Shown piece by piece: positions 45,873 to 55,700 of a stretch of DNA of 64,000 bases. Every line of letters starts with the position of its first letter. The first letter of the stretch is position 1. The position numbers were made by a program, and so were the translations under genes. Origin of the DNA: Sulfitobacter geojensis (GTDB taxonomy: Bacteria; Pseudomonadota; Alphaproteobacteria; Rhodobacterales; Rhodobacteraceae). The notes beneath the pieces were generated by a model. It saw only the letters and a program-made list of their open reading frames with translations, searched no databases and had not been told where the DNA came from. The stretch spans positions 992,001-1,056,000 of the forward strand of contig NZ_JASE01000005.1 in the NCBI RefSeq assembly GCF_000622325.1. Direction: 5' to 3'.

Positions 45873-47078
45873 ATGGACCTGAGTTACTCAGACGAAGAAA
45901 AGGCGTTCCGCGACGAAGTCCGCACCTTTCTGGCAGAAAAGCTGCCGAAGGAGCTGCGCGATAAGGTTGCAGGCACCGATGGTGAAGGGCTGACCAAAGC
46001 CGATATGGAACGCTGGCACGCGATTCTGAACGAACAGGGCTGGCTGGTGCCCAACTGGCCCAAGAAATTCGGCGGCGCCGAATGGAACGCCGTGCAAAAG
46101 CACATTTTCGAAGAAGAAGCCGCCGCCGCCGATGCGCCGCGCATTGTGCCGTTCGGTTTTTCGATGTTGGCCCCCGTGCTGCATAAATTCGGTTCTCAGG
46201 AGCAAAACGATTACTGGCTGCCCCGCATGCTGAACGGCGATGACTGGTGGTGTCAGGGCTATTCCGAACCGGGTGCGGGTTCCGACCTTGCCTCGCTGAA
46301 AACCACGGCTGTCAAGAACGAGGCGGGCACGCATTACATCGTGAACGGCCAGAAGACATGGACGACACTGGGCCAGCACGCCAACATGATCTTCTGTCTG
46401 GTGCGCACCGACAAGGATGTGAAACAGCAGGAAGGCATTTCATTCCTGTTGATCGACATGAACACACCGGGCATCGAAGTGCGCCCGATCATCCTGCTGG
46501 ACGGTGCCCATGAGGTGAATGAAGTCTGGTTCACAGACGTCGAGGTGCCCGTTGAGAACCTTGTTGGCGAAGAGAACAAGGGCTGGACCTATGCGAAATA
46601 TCTGCTGACGCATGAGCGTACGAATATTGCTGGTGTCGGTTTCTCTCAGGCGGGTCTGAACACGGTTAAACGTCTGGCAAAATCCGAAATGGCGGGCGGC
46701 AAGCCGCTGATCCAGAACCCGCATTTTGCAGCACGCGTCGCGCAGGTCGAAATTGACCTAAAGGCGATGGCGACCACAAACATGCGCATCATCGCCAAAG
46801 CGGCCGGTGGCGGCACACCGGGCATCGAGGCCTCGATGCTTAAGGTCAAGGGAACGATTATCCGTCAGGAAATCAACGACTTGGCGCGCCGTGCGGCAGG
46901 GGCCTATGCGATGCCGTTTGCCTCTGAAGCGGTCGAAGGATCGAACGCGGGCTTGCCTGATCCATTGGGCGCAGGACCAGTCGCGGCCAAGTATTTCAAC
47001 AACCGTAAACTGTCGATCTTTGGCGGTTCCAACGAAATCCAGCGCGGTATTATCGCCAAAGTAAGCATGGGAGGATAA
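45873..47078 (+). CDS. Acyl-CoA dehydrogenase, pimeloyl-CoA dehydrogenase large-subunit type
   Basis: This 401-residue FAD enzyme opens with MDLSYSDEEKAFRDEVRTFL. It has CQGYSEPGAGSDLASLKT (FAD/substrate loop) and ends FGGSNEIQRGIIAKVSMGG. The opening and length match proteins usually labelled PimC. It lies 3 bases from a second acyl-CoA dehydrogenase, as in the pimC-pimD pair. Substrate assignment to dicarboxylyl-CoA is inferred. Confidence 0.85.
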   Translation: MDLSYSDEEKAFRDEVRTFLAEKLPKELRDKVAGTDGEGLTKADMERWHAILNEQGWLVPNWPKKFGGAEWNAVQKHIFEEEAAAADAPRIVPFGFSMLAPVLHKFGSQEQNDYWLPRMLNGDDWWCQGYSEPGAGSDLASLKTTAVKNEAGTHYIVNGQKTWTTLGQHANMIFCLVRTDKDVKQQEGISFLLIDMNTPGIEVRPIILLDGAHEVNEVWFTDVEVPVENLVGEENKGWTYAKYLLTHERTNIAGVGFSQAGLNTVKRLAKSEMAGGKPLIQNPHFAARVAQVEIDLKAMATTNMRIIAKAAGGGTPGIEASMLKVKGTIIRQEINDLARRAAGAYAMPFASEAVEGSNAGLPDPLGAGPVAAKYFNNRKLSIFGGSNEIQRGIIAKVSMGG

Positions 47079-47081
47079 GCC

Positions 47082-48215
47082 ATGAATTTCGAGCTGACAG
47101 AAGAGCGGCAAATGCTGCAAGACACGCTGCGCCGTTTTTTGCGGGACCGGTATGACACGGCAACGCGCAACACCATCCTCGACAGTGCAACCGGTATGTC
47201 CACGGATATCTGGAACGAACTGGCCGAACTGGGCGTGATCGGCGCGCTGTTCACGGAAGAGCAGGGCGGTTTCGGCGGCAAGGGTTTCGACATCGCGGTG
47301 GTCTTTGAAGAACTGGGCCGCGCGGGCGTGGTCGAACCGTTCCTTGACACGGCGGTTCTTGCCGGCGGACTGGTGGCGGATTTGGGCAACGAGACCCAAG
47401 CTGCGCTGGTAGAAGAGATCATCGGCGGTGCGTGCCAGATGGCCTTTGCCCATGGCGAACCGACCAGCCGGTATGACCTGAACCGGGTTCAGAGCACAGC
47501 CAAAGCAGATGGCGACAACGTCGTTCTAAACGGCCACAAAGCCGTTGTGATCAATGCCGAAGCGGCGGATCATCTGGTCATTTCGGCCCGCGAAAGCGGA
47601 CAGCCGGGTGAAGATGCAGGGATTTCCCTGTTCCTTGTTCCTGCAGATACCAAGGGCATCACAATGCAGGGCTATGCCCTGCTGGCCGGTGGCCGTGCTG
47701 CCGAAGTCATGCTGGATGATGTGACCATTCCTGCTTCCATGAGACTTGGCAAAGCGGGCGCGGCATTCGCCGCCATCGAAGCGCGCACTGCTGCCGCATC
47801 GGTCGCCCAATGCGCCGAAACCTTGGGGGCGATGGAAACCGCGACAGCCTTGACCAAAGATTACCTGATGACGCGCAAACAGTTTGGCCGCCCGATCGGG
47901 ACGTTTCAGGCGCTTGCACATCGCATGTCTGACCTGTTGATCGAGATGGAACAGGCGCGTTCCGCGGTGATCAATGCCGCCGGCCATCTGGAAGGCGACC
48001 GCAAGACCCGCGAGGTGAATGTTTCTGCAACGAAAAACCTCATGGGGCGCGCGGGACGTCTGGTGGCCGAGGACAGCATCCAGATGCACGGCGGTATTGC
48101 GATGACGCAAGAATACGAACTGGCCCATATCGCCAAGCGTATTGTCATGGGTGACCATCGGTTTGGGGATACGGATCACCATCTCGAGCGGTTCATCGCC
48201 CTCGCCGCTGCATGA
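47082..48215 (+). CDS. Acyl-CoA dehydrogenase, pimeloyl-CoA dehydrogenase small-subunit type
   Basis: This 377-residue acyl-CoA dehydrogenase opens with MNFELTEERQMLQDTLRRFLRDRYD, the form seen in PimD-type partners. It contains TRKQFGRPIGTFQALAHR and ends near MHGGIAMTQEYELAHIAKRI. It probably forms a heteromer with the preceding subunit. It overlaps the thioesterase gene by 4 bases. Confidence 0.85.
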   Translation: MNFELTEERQMLQDTLRRFLRDRYDTATRNTILDSATGMSTDIWNELAELGVIGALFTEEQGGFGGKGFDIAVVFEELGRAGVVEPFLDTAVLAGGLVADLGNETQAALVEEIIGGACQMAFAHGEPTSRYDLNRVQSTAKADGDNVVLNGHKAVVINAEAADHLVISARESGQPGEDAGISLFLVPADTKGITMQGYALLAGGRAAEVMLDDVTIPASMRLGKAGAAFAAIEARTAAASVAQCAETLGAMETATALTKDYLMTRKQFGRPIGTFQALAHRMSDLLIEMEQARSAVINAAGHLEGDRKTREVNVSATKNLMGRAGRLVAEDSIQMHGGIAMTQEYELAHIAKRIVMGDHRFGDTDHHLERFIALAAA

Positions 48216-48655
48216 GCGGAGGGCATGACGTGAGCCCCTTGCCGGATGAAGCTTACCTGATCCGCGACGAAACGGGCACGCAAACGCTGATCGGATATGT
48301 CGTCGACATATCCGATCCGCCGCGCGCGCATTGTTGGTTGAATGTCGGCCCGACCCATACGAACCGGCACAATGTCCTGCACGGGGGCATTACCGGCTGT
48401 CTGCTCGACAATGCCAGCGGCACAGCAGGTTCCCTGACGGTTGATCCGTCAGGCACCGCGCCGTTTCTGACCATTTCCATGACCACGCAATTTATTGCGC
48501 CCGGTCGTCCTGGATGGGTGAAGGCCACGGGCACGGTGATTGGGGGCGGGCGCAGTCTGCTCTATATCAACGCTGTGCTGGCGCAGGACGACGGCACGGT
48601 GATTGCCACCTCGACAGGTGTGTTCAAACGGGTGCCGCAGGAGAAACTGACATGA
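48212..48655 (+). CDS. PaaI-type hotdog thioesterase
   Basis: This 147-residue hotdog-fold protein has the PaaI active-site region HNVLHGGITGCLLDNASGTAG near residue 50. It could hydrolyse stalled CoA thioesters of the pathway and free CoA. ATGA overlaps bind it to genes on both sides. The substrate is not predictable. Confidence 0.82.
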   Translation: MSGGHDVSPLPDEAYLIRDETGTQTLIGYVVDISDPPRAHCWLNVGPTHTNRHNVLHGGITGCLLDNASGTAGSLTVDPSGTAPFLTISMTTQFIAPGRPGWVKATGTVIGGGRSLLYINAVLAQDDGTVIATSTGVFKRVPQEKLT

Positions 48656-49422
48656 GCGCACGTATCGAGGATCTTGGCGACCGGCTGATCATCTGGAATG
48701 GCAATGCGGAAAAACGCGGGGCGCTGTCGCCGGAGCTTTATGACTGCATCAACGCCGCTATGGAGCAGGCGCAGGACCCCCGCATTCGTGCGGTGATCCT
48801 GACCTCCGAGGGCAGTTTCTTTTGCGCGGGCGGGGATCTGAACGTGTTGATCGAACGCCGCCGGATTACCGAACCTGAACGTCGCGTGAAGGTCGATGAG
48901 TTGCATGATTTGCTGCGCGGCATCCGCGCGTGCCCCGTGCCGGTGATCGCTGCTGTCGAGGGGGGGGCCGCGGGTGCGGGCCTCAGCCTTGCGCTGGCTT
49001 GTGATCTGATTGTCGCCGCTAAAGACGCAAAGTTCACAGCCGCTTACGTTAAGGCAGGGTTGGTGCCGGACGGCGGGCTGACGTCGGCAATGTCGCGACT
49101 GTTGCCCCGCCCCATGGTCATGGAAATGTGCCTGATGGGTCGTCCGGTCATGGCCACACGGTTTGCTGAACTGGGCGCGATCAATCGTGTGGCAGGGTCG
49201 GGCAAGGCGATGGAGGAGGCGATGGCGCTGGCGGATCATCTGGCCACAGGCCCGCGCGAGGCACAGGGCGTGATACGCGGACTGGTGTCGCAGGCATATG
49301 AGACGAGCGAAGCAGAACAACTGGATGCAGAGCGTAACGCGATGGCGTCTGCAGCCGGTAAAGACGAGGCCGCTGAAGGTATTGCGGCATTTTTGGAAAA
49401 ACGTCCGGCGTCCTACAAATAG
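48652..49422 (+). CDS. Enoyl-CoA hydratase/isomerase family protein
   Basis: This 256-residue crotonase has the oxyanion loops TSEGSFFCAGGDLNVL and VEGGAAGAGLSLALACDLIVA. It is a second crotonase beside the bifunctional enzyme and may act as isomerase or on a modified enoyl-CoA. The ATG at 48652 overlaps the thioesterase stop; an upstream in-frame opening is rejected. Confidence 0.87.
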   Translation: MSARIEDLGDRLIIWNGNAEKRGALSPELYDCINAAMEQAQDPRIRAVILTSEGSFFCAGGDLNVLIERRRITEPERRVKVDELHDLLRGIRACPVPVIAAVEGGAAGAGLSLALACDLIVAAKDAKFTAAYVKAGLVPDGGLTSAMSRLLPRPMVMEMCLMGRPVMATRFAELGAINRVAGSGKAMEEAMALADHLATGPREAQGVIRGLVSQAYETSEAEQLDAERNAMASAAGKDEAAEGIAAFLEKRPASYK

Positions 49423-49447
49423 GACCGCTGGTTAGGGAGAAGATGAG

Positions 49448-50941
49448 ATGGCAAGGGTAGAGGCATTTTTGGCCGATCAGGTCGCGGTGCGCGCGGATGC
49501 GATGGCGTTAACAGACAGTATCGGCACAGCATGGAGCTTTGCAGATCTGGACCGCGCCAGCGATGCGTTGGCGGACGTGCTGCGCGCCGCTGGTGTTTCG
49601 GCAAATGATCGCGTTTTGATGTTGTCGGAAAACTGTGCCGCTGCGGTTGCGGCATTGTTCGCCTGTTGGAAGATGGATGCAGTGGTGATCCCCGTGAACG
49701 CGCGCCAGACCGAGGGAGAGGTCAAGCGCATCATGGATCACGCCACCCCGGCGGCAGTGTTGATGACATCGGCGGTTTCAAAGGATGCTTTGCAACACGC
49801 CGAACGGATGGGGGCGACAGAACAAACCGGTGCCTTCGGTTCGATGCATCTAGCCGCTTTGCCGTCCAACCCTGATGCTGACCTGCATGATGTGGCCACG
49901 CTGCTTTATACAACGGGCACAACGGGTGACCCCAAAGGGGTGATGATGACGCATGACAACATGCGCTTCGGGGGCATGGCGTCTTCGGGTCTGCGCGATA
50001 TGACCGCGGATGATGTGGTCTATGGGGTGCTGCCCCTGACCCATGTTTTCGGCTTGGTTTCTGTCATTACCGGTGCGTGTTATTCGGGGGCAACGGTGCA
50101 GCAAGAGGCACGTTTCTCGGCCAAGGCGTTGTATGATGCAATCATGAACGGCGTCACGGTATTGCCCGCCGTGCCACAGATGCACGCGCTTGTAATGCAA
50201 TATACCAAAGAGCAGGGGCTGAGTAAGCTCGACTCGCCCAGCCTGCGCTATGTGTCCTCTGGTGGTGCGCCGCTGGATCCGGCGTGGAAACGCAAAGCCG
50301 AAGCCTTTTATGGGCTGCCATTGCAAAACGGCTTTGGCATGACCGAGACGACTTCGGGGGCTTCTGCCACGCGCAACGCCTTGGGGTCACCGGATATCTC
50401 CGTAGGTCCGCCGACGCCGGGCACTGAAGTCAAAATTGACGATCAGGCCCCCGGGGGCAATGGCAACGGAACCGGCGAACTACTGGTCCGCGGCCCCCAC
50501 GTGATGAAGGGCTATTACCGCAATCCGGTCGAAACGGATAAGGCGCTGAGCGCGGACGGTTGGTTGCGCACGGGAGATCTGGGCAAGATAGACGAGGTGG
50601 GGCACATCCACATTCTGGGCCGCTCCAAAGAACTGATCATTCACGGCGGGTTCAATGTTTACCCGCCCGAGGTCGAGGCCGCGTTGAACGATCACCCGCA
50701 GGTGATCCAGTCTGCCGTCATCGGTCGCATGAAAGACGGCGACGAGCAGGTGCTTGCCTTTGTCCAGATTGCCGAAGGGGATGATCTGGAGGCAGCGGAG
50801 CTGCGTGATTTTGTGAAAGAACGCTTGACCGGTTACAAGCGGCCCAGCCAGATCGTGCTGGGCACCAGCTTGCCTGCGGCCCCGACAGGCAAAATCCTGA
50901 AACACAAATTGCTTGAGGCATTTGCCGATCAGCTGGAGTAG
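49448..50941 (+). CDS. AMP-dependent acyl-CoA synthetase/ligase
   Basis: This 497-residue adenylating enzyme has the AMP-binding loop LLYTTGTTGDPKGVMMTH, the hinge GWLRTGDLGKIDE and GRSKELIIHGGFNVYP. The catalytic Lys lies in PTGKILKHKL near the end. It activates a carboxylic or dicarboxylic acid as the entry step of the cluster. It is the last gene, 26 bases after the crotonase. Confidence 0.88.
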   Translation: MARVEAFLADQVAVRADAMALTDSIGTAWSFADLDRASDALADVLRAAGVSANDRVLMLSENCAAAVAALFACWKMDAVVIPVNARQTEGEVKRIMDHATPAAVLMTSAVSKDALQHAERMGATEQTGAFGSMHLAALPSNPDADLHDVATLLYTTGTTGDPKGVMMTHDNMRFGGMASSGLRDMTADDVVYGVLPLTHVFGLVSVITGACYSGATVQQEARFSAKALYDAIMNGVTVLPAVPQMHALVMQYTKEQGLSKLDSPSLRYVSSGGAPLDPAWKRKAEAFYGLPLQNGFGMTETTSGASATRNALGSPDISVGPPTPGTEVKIDDQAPGGNGNGTGELLVRGPHVMKGYYRNPVETDKALSADGWLRTGDLGKIDEVGHIHILGRSKELIIHGGFNVYPPEVEAALNDHPQVIQSAVIGRMKDGDEQVLAFVQIAEGDDLEAAELRDFVKERLTGYKRPSQIVLGTSLPAAPTGKILKHKLLEAFADQLE

Positions 50942-50958
50942 CGCTGCTCCTCCAGCTG
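50930..50958. terminator. Hairpin between convergent ligase and rpe genes
   Basis: CAGCTGGAG and CTCCAGCTG form a perfect 9-bp stem with an 11-base loop that includes the ligase stop codon. It sits between the convergent ends of the acyl-CoA ligase and rpe. No T-run follows. Confidence 0.4.
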
Positions 50959-50977
50959 CTGGTGGCTTGCGAGGGCG

Positions 50978-51667
50978 TTAAACGTAGACGCCTTCGGCCG
51001 CCGCACGAATTGCTTTAATGTTGGTGCCGTAGGGGGCGGGGTCGCTTACTGACCCGCCTCTGAACACCGCAGAACCGGCAACCAGCACATCGGCCCCTGC
51101 CTGTGCAACGATGGGGGCTGTATTCACGTCCACACCGCCGTCGATTTCGATGTGAACCGGACGGTCACCGATCATCTGGCGCAGGGTTTTGATTTTGTCG
51201 CTCATGTCGATAAATTTCTGACCGCCGAAACCGGGGTTTACCGTCATCACACAGATCAGATCGGTTAGATCCAGTAAATGCGCCACGCTTTCGGCTGGCG
51301 TGCCGGGGTTCAGAGCAACGCCTGCCTTGGCACCGGTTGCGCGGATCGCCTGCAAAGTGCGGTGGATGTGCGGGCCAGCTTCGATATGGGCGGTGATCAC
51401 GTCAGCACCGGCTTGGGCGAAGGCATCGATATAGGGATCGACGGGGGCAATCATCAGATGCACGTCCATCACGCCCTTGATGTGCGGGCGGATCGCTGCG
51501 CAGGTGGCGGGACCAAAGCTGATGTTCGGCACGAAGTGGCCATCCATCACGTCGACATGAACCCAATCGGCGCCTTCTGCCTCGACGGCGGCGCATTCGG
51601 CCCCGAAATTGGCAAAGTCGGCGGCAAGAATGGAGGGGGCGATTTTGATGCTGCGGTCAAAGGTCAT
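50978..51667 (-). CDS. rpe: Ribulose-phosphate 3-epimerase
   Basis: This 229-residue TIM-barrel enzyme has PSILAADFANFGAECAAVEA, HVDVMDGHFVPNISFG, MTVNPGFGGQKF and EIDGGVD, all diagnostic. It interconverts ribulose-5-phosphate and xylulose-5-phosphate. The ATG at 51667 follows AGGAG by 8 bases; a longer opening to 51760 overlaps the epimerase gene. It is the third gene after the dehalogenase and the sugar epimerase. Confidence 0.95.
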   Translation of the reverse strand: MTFDRSIKIAPSILAADFANFGAECAAVEAEGADWVHVDVMDGHFVPNISFGPATCAAIRPHIKGVMDVHLMIAPVDPYIDAFAQAGADVITAHIEAGPHIHRTLQAIRATGAKAGVALNPGTPAESVAHLLDLTDLICVMTVNPGFGGQKFIDMSDKIKTLRQMIGDRPVHIEIDGGVDVNTAPIVAQAGADVLVAGSAVFRGGSVSDPAPYGTNIKAIRAAAEGVYV

Positions 51668-51756
51668 AACGGAGGCTCCTGTTTTGCGCTTCTTAGCGGG
51701 GCCGGGCGCGCGAGGGAAGTGCCACAGCGTTGAACGGCAGGATAAAGCCCGCGGTG

Positions 51757-52758
51757 TCACACCTTGTAGTAATCGCGATACCAGTCGACAAAATGCTGGA
51801 TGCCGGTGGCGATGGGCGTGACAGGACGTTGCCCCGTCAGTGTATGCAGCAGCGTTGCATCGGCCCAGGTGGCGGGCACATCGCCGGGTTGGATGTCGTG
51901 GAAGGTTTTGATCGCCTCCCGCCCGCAGGCGGTTTCGATGGCTGCGATGAAATCCAGCAGTTTGACGGGGCTGTCATTGCCGATGTTCACCACGCGAAAT
52001 GGGGCATTGGGTGAAATACTGTCGCCCTCGACGGGGTTTGCGGGGTCCGGTATCGCGTCAGCAAGCGCAAGGATAGAGGCGACCAGATCATCCACATAGG
52101 TAAAGTCGCGTTGCATCTTGCCGTGGTTATAGACGTCGATGGGGTCACCGTTCAGGATCGCACGGGTGAATTTGAAATGCGCCATATCGGGGCGTCCCCA
52201 CGGGCCGTAGACCGTAAAGAAACGGTACATCGTCGTGGGCAGGTTATAAAGGTGCGCATAGCTGTGGGCGAGGTTCTCGGTCGCCTTCTTTGTCGCTGCA
52301 TAAAACGACATCTGGGTGTCGACCTTGTCGGTTTCGGCGTAGGGCAGTTTGGTGTTCGCCCCGTAAACCGAGGAGCTCGAGGCCAGCAGCATATGCTTGG
52401 GCGGGAAGGTGCGGGCAGCCTCAAGAAGTTCGAACGTGCCCATCAGGTTCGCCTCAACATAAGCGCGGGGCATCTGGATCGAATGGCGCACACCGGCTTG
52501 CGCGGCAAGGTGGATCACGATGTCGGGCCGGTGTTGTTCAAACAGGGTCAACAACACACCGGGCGTTTCGATTTTGTCGTTGACGACCTGAAACTGCGCA
52601 TGTTCTAGCAGCATTTCCTGACGGCGCTGTTTGAGGGTTACATCATAGTAATCCGACATGCTGTCGATGCCCACAACGCGCCAACCGGCATCCAGCAGGG
52701 CAAGCGAGGTGAAGTAACCGACAAAACCGGAAGAACCTGTCACAAGGGCGGTTTTCAC
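51757..52758 (-). CDS. UDP-glucuronate 4-epimerase-type NAD epimerase
   Basis: This 333-residue short-chain epimerase has the NAD motif TGSSGFVGYF and the catalytic YAATKKATE. YRFFTVYGPWGRPDMAHFKFT is typical of UDP-glucuronate epimerases (CapI/LspL-like). The presumed substrate could come from the UDP-glucose dehydrogenase at 58250-59416. The start overlaps the dehalogenase stop by 4 bases, an unexpected pairing. Confidence 0.85.
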   Translation of the reverse strand: MKTALVTGSSGFVGYFTSLALLDAGWRVVGIDSMSDYYDVTLKQRRQEMLLEHAQFQVVNDKIETPGVLLTLFEQHRPDIVIHLAAQAGVRHSIQMPRAYVEANLMGTFELLEAARTFPPKHMLLASSSSVYGANTKLPYAETDKVDTQMSFYAATKKATENLAHSYAHLYNLPTTMYRFFTVYGPWGRPDMAHFKFTRAILNGDPIDVYNHGKMQRDFTYVDDLVASILALADAIPDPANPVEGDSISPNAPFRVVNIGNDSPVKLLDFIAAIETACGREAIKTFHDIQPGDVPATWADATLLHTLTGQRPVTPIATGIQHFVDWYRDYYKV

Positions 52759-55700
52759 AGATCAATCTCCAAGGTGGCGTTGGGCGTGGCTGCGCGGGAT
52801 TGGCACAGGATCATCGCCTCTTCGCGTTGCGCGGCGGACAGCACAAAATCGCGGTGTTCTACGGCCCCCTTAAGGACGCCGCATTTGCACACGCCGCAGA
52901 TGCCATCGCTGCATTTGATGTCGACGGGCAATCCCGCAGCGATCAAAGCGTCCGATGCTGATTGATCCGCAGGTACGGCAATTTCACGACCCGATTTGAG
53001 GCGCAGGGTGAACGGATGGTTCACGTACTCCGGCAGTTCGGGCGTTGAGAAATACTCAAGATGCCGCTGCGCTTCGGGGATGTTTGAGGCGATTGCACTG
53101 TCCATAACGGCTTGCATGTAGGTATCGGGACCGCAGGTGTAAACATGTGCACCCTTTGGTAACGCAGACATGATCGCGGGCAAATCCGCGCGGCTGCCCT
53201 CATCCGACATGTGCAGGTGGACACGGCTGGCCCAAGGCATCGCTTTCAGAATGTCGCAAAAGGCCGCGGCAGCGCGGGTGCTGGCGGAATAATGCAGATC
53301 GAATGGCCGCCCAAGGGCGTGCAACCGGTGCGCAAAAGCAATCATTGGTGTCACTCCGATCCCGCCACCCATGAGCAGGGAATGGGGGGCGTCCTCGACC
53401 AGTTCAAAATGGTTCACGGGTTTGGAGACAAATACACGCCGGTTCGCGGTGAAGACGCGGTGCAGCAGGGAAGAACCGCCGCGCCCTTCGTCTTCGCGCA
53501 GCACCGCGATCTGGTATTTGGACCGGTCCGCCGGATCACTGAGCAGGGAATAGGGGCGCAGAAATTCGGGGGCGACAACCAGATCTAGATGGCCACCGGC
53601 GGTCCATGCTGGCAGGTCCGCCCCTTGCGGATCGCTAAAGGTGTAAAGCGTCACCGCATCGGTCAGCGCATCTACACCCGTGACGCGTAAATCCAGCACC
53701 GGCGCATCACCCGCCCCCTGATAAAGATGCAAATGATCCGTGTCGCCTGCGGCGGTCTTGGCTCGGTGCTCATCGGCACTGATCAAGGCCGCATGCGCGG
53801 CGATCCCCGCTTCGCGGTTCATCGGATCGGGATAGGGCCAAGGGTGCGGGGCCAGCGGTGCGGGATAAACGGCCAAGGTCTGATCTTCGAATTTCAGGTC
53901 CAGATCGGTCTGCAAATCGCGGGTGTTCACAGGTGCAGCAGGGGCGGCGAACCCGCCATCGGCTTTCATCTCAATGTCCCACCACCACTTTTTGACAGGG
54001 TTCAGCCCGCCATTGCCCAGCTTGTCGTCCAGTTTGGCCAGCATCGGTGCTGCCTTGGGGATGTGCATTGCCGCCCAGCGAAACGGGGCTTCGGCGAATA
54101 ATCCTTCCAAATTCCAAGGGCAGGTTTTCATACAACGCCCACACATGCCGCCCCCTTGGTTGGTGATCCGGTAGGTGGCGCATTTCTGGCTGTCGGATTT
54201 CCAGATCTCATAGCCGTTGAACATTTTTTTAGGCCCTGCGGTGATCGCACCGGAGGGGCATTCGCGGGCGCATTTGTTGCAGGCTTCGCAGAACTTTTGC
54301 AGGCCAAAGTCGATCGGCATGTCATGTTCAACCGGCATGGTCGTGGTGACGACGCCCGATTTCAGACGCGGGCCAAGGAAGGGGTTCAGGATCACCTCGC
54401 CGATGCGGCTGACCTCGCCCAGACCGGCCAGCAGTAAAAGCGGCGGTTGCAACACATCACCATCCATCACCGTATGGGATTTGGAGGCATAGCCAAGGTT
54501 GCGCATGTGTTGGGCGATGATGCCGCCAATGATCGAAAACCGAAGGTAGGCGCGCATGCTTTGCGACACGCTGATCCAGTCATCACCTGACGAGCCATCA
54601 GTGGTTTCGAACCCCTGATCGATAATCAGCGACAGGGCCTGATCGTGGGGCGGCGTGATGGGCGTGCCGGTGGCATCATGGCTGTACCACGTCCAGTCGG
54701 GACAGGCCGATAGGCCGGAGGCATCGCTGCCAAGGAAATAACTGGCGGCCTTCAGGTTGGCGGCGTTGCGGGCGGGGTCCGCGCCTGATCGCTCAGCCGA
54801 TACCGCGCCGTCCTGCAACAAAATCAATGCGCCCAGCAAGCGCCGTTGCGCCGCGGCGGGGGCGGATTTGACCACGTGCTGCCCGCCCTTCATCGCGTCC
54901 TGGACCTTTGGCCCCATGTCGCCGAACTGGCCACGGGCAAACAAATCGCTGCGCTTGGGCACGCGCGGCACGTTGGGCGCGTCGATATAGGTTGTCGGGT
55001 CGGGCACACGTTTCAGCGTTTCAAAAGGATGCGCGCCATCGACGTAATCGCGTTTTGCAAACGGATCGCTGGTGCCTGCGCGCAGCCCGCCATGGGTGCC
55101 AAGTTTCCATGACAACCCATTCAGGATGCCCTGCGGTTGTTCGGCCATTGGGGCAAGCGGCATGTCGGGGCTCAACACCATATCCGTGCTGACCACAGCC
55201 AGCCCGAAGCGCGTGCCAAGCCAAGGGTTCTGTAATGTTCCGTTTTCCCAAACCGCCAGACCGCTTGCGAGCGCACATGTGCCAAGGTTGATGTCCGATG
55301 TCGTCGCGGAATGGACGCGGGCGTCAAATCCAAGCTGGCGGATATAATCGGCGATCACGGTCGCGTTTTCCGTGGCGCGCAGTGCGGCGCGCTCGGCCTG
55401 TATATCGACGATCCAGTCCGTGCCGGATTCGTCAGGGCGCGGATCACGACCATAGGCGAACAGGATCACCACCGCGTGGCTGTGATCAGGCAGCGGCGGC
55501 ACGGGCGTTGTTGCCGCCTCGCGCAGATTGGCCATGATCACGTCAACACCTGCGGCCAGCGTCTTGGTCTGGCGGCTGCGCAGATCTTCGGCCAGCGCTT
55601 CGGTGCCCGCGCTTTGACGCGGTTCGCCCAGACGGGCGGCATCGGGCAAGGCGCAAATACCCATCATCGAAGCATCGTTATAGTACCCGAAGGCCTTGAT

